Assembly: GCA_965197675.1 (NCBI GenBank)
Contig: OZ240221.1
Coordinates: 248,001-312,000 of the forward strand
Direction: 5' to 3'
DNA from: G965197675 sp965197675
GTDB taxonomy: Bacteria > Chloroflexota > Dehalococcoidia > Plut-88900
DNA: 64,000 nt
A model generated the notes under the pieces. That model searched no databases. It worked only from the letters and a program-made list of their open reading frames with translations, and had not been told where the DNA came from. How positions within the stretch are numbered: position 1 is the stretch's first letter; each line of letters begins with the position of its first letter. A program made the position numbers and the translations under genes. Below, in pieces: positions 58,181 to 64,000 of this stretch.

Positions 58181-60025
58181 CTACTCCACCGTCACCGACT
58201 TGGCCAGGTTTCTCGGTCGGTCTACGTCGCATCCCCTTCTCATGGCGACGTGGTATGCGAAAAACTGTAACGGCACAACCGAGGTAACGGGAGATAGTAA
58301 GTATGGGACTTCGGGTAAGTATATGACATGGTCAGCAATCGAGGCGACGTGCTGGTCCCCCTCGGTGGCGAGGACTATGACTGTGCCATCCCGAGCCTTC
58401 ACCTCCTGGATGTTACTCAGCATCTTTTCATACATCCTGTCTTTAAGGGCTATGGCCACCACAGGCATGCTCTCGTCGATTAGGGCTATGGGCCCATGTT
58501 TCATCTCGCCCGCCTGGTAACCCTCGGCATGAACGTAACTGATCTCTTTCAGCTTTAGAGCTCCCTCCATGGCCACTGGATAGTTTACTCCGCGCCCTAA
58601 GTAAAGGACGTTGTTGGCTCGAAAGAACTTCATAGCCAGTTGGTGAATTCGGTCTTGCAAGTCTATCACCCTTCCCATGATGGAAGGTAGTCTCGCCAGA
58701 TCATCCACGATGGCGCCCAATTGCTGACTAGTCAGAGTCCCCCGAGCACTACCTACGTGGGCCGCCAACAAATAGAGAGCCACCATAGAACTGGTCAAAC
58801 ACTTGGTGCTGGCCACTCCTATCTCCGTGCCTGCACGAATCAGGAGAGGGTAGTCGGCCAGACGGGTGGCCTGGCTGTTCGCCACATTGCAGATGGCTAC
58901 CTGCGGCGCCCCCTTGAGTCGTGCTTCTTCCATAGCGGCCAGCGTGTCTACCGTCTCCCCCGACTGGCTTATGGATACAATTAAAGTGGATGAGTCTATA
59001 ACGGGGTCTCGGTAGCGGAACTCGGAGGCGTTGTCCACCTCCGAGGGTATACGGGCCAACTCCTCCATCATCGCTCTGCCAACCATGGCGGCATGAAGGC
59101 TCGTACCCATTCCTATCAACACCACTCGCTTGACGTTTTGTAAATCTTTACTTGAAAAGGGAATCTGCTCTAGCAAGACCTGGGGTGGATCAAAGGCTAC
59201 TCGGCCTCGCAAGGAGTTGGTGATAGTCTCGGGCTGCTCCATGATCTCCTTGAGCATGAAGTGTCTGTACTTGCCCTTGCCTACCGTCACCTCTCCCAGA
59301 TGGATGCGCTTAGGCTGCCTGGTCAGCTCTTCTCCATCCCTGCTGAAGTAACGCACACCTGTCTCATTCGCCGAGGCCAGGTCGCCGTTTTCTAAAAACA
59401 CGGCGTTTTGGGTGTAGGGAGCTATCGCTGGAAGATCGCTGGCGAAAAACATCTCGTTTTCCCCATATCCCACTACCATGCCACCTGCGTTTCCGACTCG
59501 AGCAGCCACTATTCTATCTGGCTCTCTGGTGCTTATAACCAGGATGGAGTAGGCGCCCTGGACATCTCTTAGCGCCTTCCTAACTGCCTCTTCCAGGCTC
59601 GTTCCGTTGGTAGAGTACTCTTCGACCAAGTGGACTATAACTTCGGTATCAGTTTCCGAGTCAAGGACGTGTCCATTGCTCACGAGCCGCTGCTTCAAGT
59701 CCCGGTAATTCTCAAAGATGCCGTTATGCACTACCACTATTTGACCCTTGCAGTCGGAGTGGGGATGGGCGTTGGCATCCGTTGGTCTACCGTGAGTGGC
59801 CCATCTGGTATGGGCTATGCCGACGTGACCATCGGGGAGGTTACCCTGGATGGCCGCCTTAAGAGCGCTGAGCTTGCCCGCTGCTTTCTCCATCACCACT
59901 TGCTCTCCACCGTCGAGCACGGCTATGCCAGCGCTATCGTATCCTCGATACTCCAGTCGCTCCAGCCCACTGAAGAGAATAGGTGAGGCAGGTCCGTTGC
60001 CTACGTATCCGACGATTCCACACAT
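58181..60025 (-). CDS. glmS: Glucosamine-fructose-6-phosphate aminotransferase
   Basis: GlmS makes glucosamine-6-phosphate from fructose-6-phosphate and glutamine, the entry to peptidoglycan and LPS amino sugars. The N-terminal glutaminase begins 'MCGIVGYVGN' with catalytic Cys2 and shows 'GIAHTRWATHGRPTDANAHP'. Two SIS domains follow ('SGETVDTLAAMEEARLKGAP' and 'FLGRGVNYPVAMEGALKLKE'-like), and the C-terminus 'DRPRNLAKSVTVE' is diagnostic. Length of 614 is normal. No glmS ribozyme was found upstream in the 36 bases to cmk. Confidence 0.96.
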   Translation of the reverse strand: MCGIVGYVGNGPASPILFSGLERLEYRGYDSAGIAVLDGGEQVVMEKAAGKLSALKAAIQGNLPDGHVGIAHTRWATHGRPTDANAHPHSDCKGQIVVVHNGIFENYRDLKQRLVSNGHVLDSETDTEVIVHLVEEYSTNGTSLEEAVRKALRDVQGAYSILVISTREPDRIVAARVGNAGGMVVGYGENEMFFASDLPAIAPYTQNAVFLENGDLASANETGVRYFSRDGEELTRQPKRIHLGEVTVGKGKYRHFMLKEIMEQPETITNSLRGRVAFDPPQVLLEQIPFSSKDLQNVKRVVLIGMGTSLHAAMVGRAMMEELARIPSEVDNASEFRYRDPVIDSSTLIVSISQSGETVDTLAAMEEARLKGAPQVAICNVANSQATRLADYPLLIRAGTEIGVASTKCLTSSMVALYLLAAHVGSARGTLTSQQLGAIVDDLARLPSIMGRVIDLQDRIHQLAMKFFRANNVLYLGRGVNYPVAMEGALKLKEISYVHAEGYQAGEMKHGPIALIDESMPVVAIALKDRMYEKMLSNIQEVKARDGTVIVLATEGDQHVASIADHVIYLPEVPYLLSPVTSVVPLQFFAYHVAMRRGCDVDRPRNLAKSVTVE

Positions 60026-60061
60026 TTATGTTCTATTCAACCACCGAATTGATAATTAAAA

Positions 60062-60745
60062 CTATGAGGACTCCCAAGCCTCCAGTATACGGTCCACCAC
60101 CTGCTGAGGGGTGATGCTATCGGTATCAATTAGCTTGGCATCCTCAGCTGGACGCAGCGGCGATACGTCTCGTTCACTGTCTATTCGGTCTCTATCTTCG
60201 AGGCTCTTTAAAATCGCAGCGTAGTCCTCGCTGTAGCCTCGCTCGCTGAGCTCCAAGTAACGGCGCCGAGCTCGTTCCTCTACGGAAGCGGTTAGAAACA
60301 CCTTTAGCTTTGCATCGGGGATTACGACGGTTCCTATATCTCTACCCACCATGATAATCTCACCTTCTGAAGCCAACCGCCTCTGCTGGGCCACCATCGC
60401 CTTTCTCACACCAGGGTGCTTCGCTACCGAGGATACATTCAGGTCTACCTCGGGACGCTTGACATTCTCTGTCAAATCACGTCCGCCTACTATCACTTTT
60501 TCTCTGCTCTTGCTTCCACTTTTTCCACTGGTAAATCGGATGTCGGTTTCCTGGGCCAACTGCTCCAACGCCTCTTCGTCATCTGCAGAGATACCCTTTC
60601 CCAGAGCCATTGCCGTAAGTGCGCGGTACATATTGCCCGTATCAACGAGTAGGAATCCCAGCCGTTGCGCAAGCAGTCTGCCAATAGTGGTCTTGCCCAC
60701 TGCGCCCGGCCCATCTATTGCGATAGTGGAATCGGTAGCTACCAT
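60062..60745 (-). CDS. cmk: Cytidylate kinase
   Basis: Cmk phosphorylates CMP and dCMP. The P-loop is 'GPGAVGKTT' (12-20), followed by 'LLVDTGNMYRALTAMALG', 'GRDIGTVVIPDAKLKVFL', 'RARRRYLELSERGYSEDY' and 'RDRIDSERDVSPLRPAEDA', the typical blocks of the type 1 enzyme. Length of 227 is normal. It lies 36 bases before glmS on the same strand; repeat block 9 precedes it. Confidence 0.95.
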   Translation of the reverse strand: MVATDSTIAIDGPGAVGKTTIGRLLAQRLGFLLVDTGNMYRALTAMALGKGISADDEEALEQLAQETDIRFTSGKSGSKSREKVIVGGRDLTENVKRPEVDLNVSSVAKHPGVRKAMVAQQRRLASEGEIIMVGRDIGTVVIPDAKLKVFLTASVEERARRRYLELSERGYSEDYAAILKSLEDRDRIDSERDVSPLRPAEDAKLIDTDSITPQQVVDRILEAWESS

Positions 60746-61034
60746 TCCTACCTTGCCTCACACTTGCGGAAGAGATGGATCCCCGTGTCCAGCACGGCTG
60801 TGACGGCGGGAGAGAAGGGGGCCCGTTTCAGAGAGGCAAACATCTTGTTCCCCAACCGCTCGCCCATATAGGTTTTTATATCTGGGGGCACATCCCCCAA
60901 ACCTCCTGCCAGAGGGAAGCATCCCTCTGGACTCCCTCCGCGCATGATTCCTGATTCCCGCATCAAGCACTGGAATGACTGATCGGTTGATGCAACTCTC
61001 CGTAGTAAAAGGCTCGTGGACATCGAAAATGGCA
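60746..61034. repeat. Repeat block 9 (modules B, A and B)
   Basis: A variant module B at about 60776-60806 (ATCCCCGTGTCCAGCACGGC, TGTGACGG), module A in plus orientation at about 60855-60943 (CGCCCATATAGGTTTTTATA, GGGGGCACATCCC, CTGCCAGAGGG) and another B at about 60951-60985 (ATTCCCGCATCAAGCACTGG, AATGACTG). No gene. Confidence 0.75.
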
Positions 61035-62129
61035 CTATTCATCACCATGATGCGGACTGGATTGATTGACTGGGAAAACCGCCATGGGAGCGGTTGTAGT
61101 GGGGATTAGCTCCACTTTAGTTCCCACAGGATAGACTGCACCGGAGGGTTGAGTGCTCCGAACAGTAGCACCCGAGGCAACTCTAATGGTGTAGAGGTTT
61201 TGAGATCCCTTGAACTCCCTCTCGATGATCCTACCCACTCCTGCTTCACTGGGCTGAATGTGGATGTCGTCGGGGTTCACCATGGCGAGAACCTCCGAGG
61301 GTAACTGATGATTACCGAGGTATGGGAATCTTCCCGCTTCAGTGATAACCTCCTCGCCCTCCAATCGAGCCGGAATCACGCTGGCGTGGCAGACAAAGGT
61401 GGCCACGAAGGGTGTTGCCGGTCGATGATACAGCTCTTCTGAGCTTCCTATCTGCTCTAATCTCCCTCGATTTAAGATGGCCACGTTATCGGCGAAGGAG
61501 AGGGCGTCCTCATGGTCGTGGGTGACGAGAATACTGGTGGCCTCCTGCTGACGGAGGATGTTGTGGACTTCTCGCCTCATTTGGTCTCGCATGTCAGTGT
61601 CCAAATTACTGAAAGGTTCATCCAGCATTATCACCACAGGATCAGGGGCCAAGGCTCGACCCAATGCCACGCGCTGTTGTTGACCTCCGGATAGCTGATG
61701 AGGATAGCGGTGGGCGAACTCCTGCATATCTATCAGCCTCAAGGTCTCTTCAAGGAGAAGCTTTCGCGTATCCGGATCTCTGTCCTTCAGCCCGAAGGTT
61801 AAATTCTTAGCTACCGTGAGATGAGGAAACAGGGCGTAGTCCTGGAACACCATGGTGACGCCTCTCTTCTCTGGAGGCACCATTCTCTTCTTGGACGATA
61901 CACTCTGTCCTCTAAGCAAGACTTCACCATCATCCGGGCTTTCGAATCCTGCAATGAGTCTAAGGGTAGTGGTCTTGCCACAGCCACTGGGGCCCAGTAT
62001 GGCCAGTATCTCTCCTTCAGACAGGCTGAAGCTCAGCTGGTCCACCGCCGGAACCGTATCGCCGGGATAGGTCTTAGTGACGTTCTTGAGCTCCAAGACT
62101 GAGGTGGAGTTCTCGGATTGAGGCGTCAT
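61035..62129 (-). CDS. fbpC: ABC transporter ATP-binding protein, iron(III)/FbpC-like
   Basis: This ATPase of 364 residues belongs to the CUT/FbpC-type importers. Walker A is 'GPSGCGKTT' (46-54), the Q-loop 'FQDYALFPHLTV', signature 'LSGGQQQRVALGRAL' and Walker B 'VIMLDEPFSNLD'. A C-terminal TOBE domain ('MVNPDDIHIQPSEAGVG') probably regulates it. It is 93 bases behind a two-domain permease typical of Fe(III) uptake (FbpB/AfuB); phosphonate, sulfate or polyamine are less likely alternatives. Confidence 0.88.
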   Translation of the reverse strand: MTPQSENSTSVLELKNVTKTYPGDTVPAVDQLSFSLSEGEILAILGPSGCGKTTTLRLIAGFESPDDGEVLLRGQSVSSKKRMVPPEKRGVTMVFQDYALFPHLTVAKNLTFGLKDRDPDTRKLLLEETLRLIDMQEFAHRYPHQLSGGQQQRVALGRALAPDPVVIMLDEPFSNLDTDMRDQMRREVHNILRQQEATSILVTHDHEDALSFADNVAILNRGRLEQIGSSEELYHRPATPFVATFVCHASVIPARLEGEEVITEAGRFPYLGNHQLPSEVLAMVNPDDIHIQPSEAGVGRIIEREFKGSQNLYTIRVASGATVRSTQPSGAVYPVGTKVELIPTTTAPMAVFPVNQSSPHHGDE

Positions 62130-62222
62130 GACACCTTCGATTTTCCTCGCTGCTACAGGTCAGGATAGCACTGTAGTGGGCAACAGTTCAACAAGGAATG
62201 TATTGACAAGGGGATGTATGCT

Positions 62223-63863
62223 CTACTGCCTGGTTTCTCGAAGTGTTAGAATCCCCATAGGCACCGAGGAGAGGATTATGAGAAGTAGGGCGGGAAATGC
62301 CGCCTCGGCGAAAAACGCCGCTTCAGCGGACCCCCATATAGACGTGGCCAGCGTCTTGAAACCGATGGGACCGAGAATCAACGTGGCGGGCAGCTCCTTC
62401 ATCGTTATCAGAAAGACCAGCGCTGCACCCGCCAATAGACCTGGCTGGACCAGTGGTAGGGTTACGTGCCGCAAAGTTCGCAACGGAGAGAGGCCTAACC
62501 CTCGTGAAGCCTCCTCCACTCTGGGGTTTACTTGAAGCAGAGAAGCACGAACTGCACCCACCGCAGGAGGGAGGAACAGCACTACGTAAGCAAAGAGCAG
62601 CAGTACCACAGTCTGGTAAAAAGCCGGGGCATAGTTAGCCCCGAAGAACACCAGAGCCAGGGCAACCACCACTCCTGGCAAGGCGAAGCCCATGTAGCTG
62701 ATCCGCTCGATTAACACAGCAAATCGCCCAGGATACCTGACGCTAAGTATGGCGATGGGAAGCCCCAACAACACGCAAGCTACAGCGGCCAAGGAGGACA
62801 CGTACAGGGAGTTGGCGGCGGCACCCCATACGGGGCTTAAACTCTCGCCGGCCTGTACACCTCTTACGACCCAATAGAGCAGAGTGCCGAGGGGTGCTGC
62901 AAGACTAAGCAACACAATGGAAGAACAGAAGCCCAAAGCAGGCCACTTCCATCTCCCCAGAGCGATAGCCCCGGCCGGTTTGGGTCCACCAGTCCCACTG
63001 AGGAAGTATTGAGAGGAGCTTCGAGTTCGCCCCTCTCCTATAAGGAAAAACAGCGCTATCGCCACCAGGACCAGGGACAGGCCGGCGGACACATCTCGGT
63101 CAAAGGCCGATTCGAACTGGATGTATATTGCCCAAGTGAAAGTCTCGTACTGGAGCAGTGACACCGCCCCGAAATCGCTTAGGGTGTACAATGCCACCAG
63201 CAATGACCCCACCGCGACCGCAGGACGAAGAAGAGGCCACGTAACATGCCTAAAGGTCTCCCACCCGTTGTATCCAAGACCCCTTGCCGTCTCTTCTGCT
63301 CTCGGATCCAGTCCTTTTATGGCGCCTCGTACAGGCAGCAACACGTAAGGGTAGCTGAGTAGCGTTAGAGTGAAAGCAGCTCCCCAGAAGCCGTGGATGT
63401 CCGGAATCCGCTGAACCCCGAACAGCGTCTCCAGCAATCCCTGCAACATCCCCTTAGGTGATAGGGCAGCAACTACGACGAACCCCCCTATGAAGCTGGG
63501 GATAACCAGAGGAAGGGCCGTCAGGACAGACCAAACCCTACGAAGGGGCAGGTCCGTCCTGACAGTTAGCCACGCCGTAGGTACTGCTATGGCGATGCAG
63601 CCGAGAGTAACAGCTGCAACCAGTAAGGCAGAGCGGCTTAGAATAGCTGCAGTCTGTTCCCGCCAAAGAATGTCCCATATGTTCGCGTCGGCACCTAAGG
63701 ACCTCAGTACTAGATATACTAAAGGCAGGGCCATCGCCCCGGACACAAGCACAGCCGGCACCCATACTGTCGAGGGTGGTCGGGGATAAAAGCCGGACCA
63801 CCAGTGGCTTATCGCTGCAAGGGTCATGCCTCTGCCTTGCCCCTCAAGGCCAGTCAAGCTCAT
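62223..63863 (-). CDS. fbpB: Iron-type ABC transporter permease (fused two-domain, FbpB-like)
   Basis: This 546-residue permease has two binding-protein-dependent transport domains in one chain, each with about six helices. The EAA loops read 'EETARGLGYNGWETFRHVTW' and 'EEASRGLGLSPLRTLRHVTL'. The double size is characteristic of FbpB/SfuB/CysTW-like Fe(III) transport permeases. ATG at 63863 is six bases behind the solute-binding gene's stop; ATG at 63827 is an alternative start with GAGG close by. Confidence 0.88.
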   Translation of the reverse strand: MSLTGLEGQGRGMTLAAISHWWSGFYPRPPSTVWVPAVLVSGAMALPLVYLVLRSLGADANIWDILWREQTAAILSRSALLVAAVTLGCIAIAVPTAWLTVRTDLPLRRVWSVLTALPLVIPSFIGGFVVVAALSPKGMLQGLLETLFGVQRIPDIHGFWGAAFTLTLLSYPYVLLPVRGAIKGLDPRAEETARGLGYNGWETFRHVTWPLLRPAVAVGSLLVALYTLSDFGAVSLLQYETFTWAIYIQFESAFDRDVSAGLSLVLVAIALFFLIGEGRTRSSSQYFLSGTGGPKPAGAIALGRWKWPALGFCSSIVLLSLAAPLGTLLYWVVRGVQAGESLSPVWGAAANSLYVSSLAAVACVLLGLPIAILSVRYPGRFAVLIERISYMGFALPGVVVALALVFFGANYAPAFYQTVVLLLFAYVVLFLPPAVGAVRASLLQVNPRVEEASRGLGLSPLRTLRHVTLPLVQPGLLAGAALVFLITMKELPATLILGPIGFKTLATSIWGSAEAAFFAEAAFPALLLIILSSVPMGILTLRETRQ

Positions 63864-63869
63864 GTAGTT

Positions 63870-64000
63870 CTAGGGCAATACTCCAGTTTCCCTGAGCAGT
63901 TCCAGGGTACCTTCAAGATCCGACAGTTGAGAAAGGTCCACGTCTGGGACTTGGAGCTCTGAAAGGGGTGTTAGGAGGGGGTGAACATTCACTCCTTCCA
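63870..64000 (-). CDS. fbpA: Solute-binding protein of the iron ABC transporter, 3' end only
   Basis: Only the last 43 codons are in the window; the gene enters from the right edge. The ending 'PLSELQVPDVDLSQLSDLEG' and 'TLELLRETGVLP' matches the C-terminus of Fe(III) ABC-transporter substrate-binding proteins. Its stop is six bases before the permease ATG, so the three genes form fbpA-fbpB-fbpC in order. Confidence 0.78.
   Translation of the reverse strand, partial: EGVNVHPLLTPLSELQVPDVDLSQLSDLEGTLELLRETGVLP

Noticed and set aside
1..64000. CRISPR arrays, rRNA and tRNA genes.
   Set aside because: No regularly spaced identical repeats with unique spacers, and no recognisable rRNA or complete tRNA cloverleaf, were seen on reading both strands.

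Overview
The window reads as a chromosome segment of an uncultured Chloroflexota bacterium, probably of the Dehalococcoidia/SAR202 type. This is an inference from gene content: hspR-grpE-dnaK, minCDE beside ftsZ, a family 5 uracil-DNA glycosylase, a molybdenum hydroxylase operon, many MFS, DMT and amidohydrolase genes, and intergenic DNA crowded with short dispersed repeats. No rRNA, tRNA or CRISPR array was recognised.

Layout. 1-8.7 kb (+): a catabolic and transport block with two amidohydrolases, an M24 ectoine-hydrolase-like protein, a quinone oxidoreductase, DMT and MFS exporters, a VOC protein and a cupin; a small NrtS-like gene lies on the minus strand. 8.7-13.6 kb (-): an operon for a xanthine/CO-dehydrogenase-family molybdenum hydroxylase (large subunit, CoxG-like, 2Fe-2S and FAD subunits, then an SDR). 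14.1-15.3 kb: a MetE-core methyltransferase between two copies of an intergenic repeat. 15.9-19 kb: an envelope protein, a DHA2-type MFS pump and a TPR protein. 19-23 kb: cell division, with merR-like-minC-minD-minE (-) facing an ftsZ (+) that has a variant T7 loop. 23-26.7 kb (-): SDR, acetamidase/formamidase, gamma-glutamyltransferase. 26.8-28.4 kb: an IS110-family element with a candidate guide ('bridge') RNA. 28.8-33.3 kb (+): dgt-dnaG-rpoD, convergent with ffh. 35.5-39.4 kb: HNH nuclease, truncated PSP1, holB, lysA, UDG. 40.3-43.3 kb: hspR-grpE-dnaK. 43.8-44.1 kb: a decayed selA fragment. 44.2-47.6 kb (-): a two-gene winged-helix / SF1 helicase-nuclease module that could be a defence system. 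48.3-53.2 kb (-): rpmH-rnpA-yidD-PQQ-propeller lipoprotein-yidC-jag-aminotransferase. 53.4-55.6 kb: tlyA and a broken pckA. 56-60.7 kb: a surface protein, a transposase-less relative of the IS110 locus, glmS and cmk. 61-64 kb (-): an iron-type ABC transporter.

How it works together. The housekeeping parts cover replication priming, nucleotide pool control, principal sigma factor, membrane-protein targeting and insertion (Ffh, YidC, YidD, Jag), division-site placement and amino-sugar synthesis. The accessory parts suggest a scavenger of small organic nitrogen and carbon compounds with many exporters.

The most noteworthy signals are: the IS110 locus and its orphan sister 29 kb away, sharing an RNA-like segment in which two of three stem changes keep pairing; the helicase-nuclease pair; the relics of selA and pckA, the latter ending at a dispersed repeat; and the mosaic repeat family that fills most gene-free gaps.
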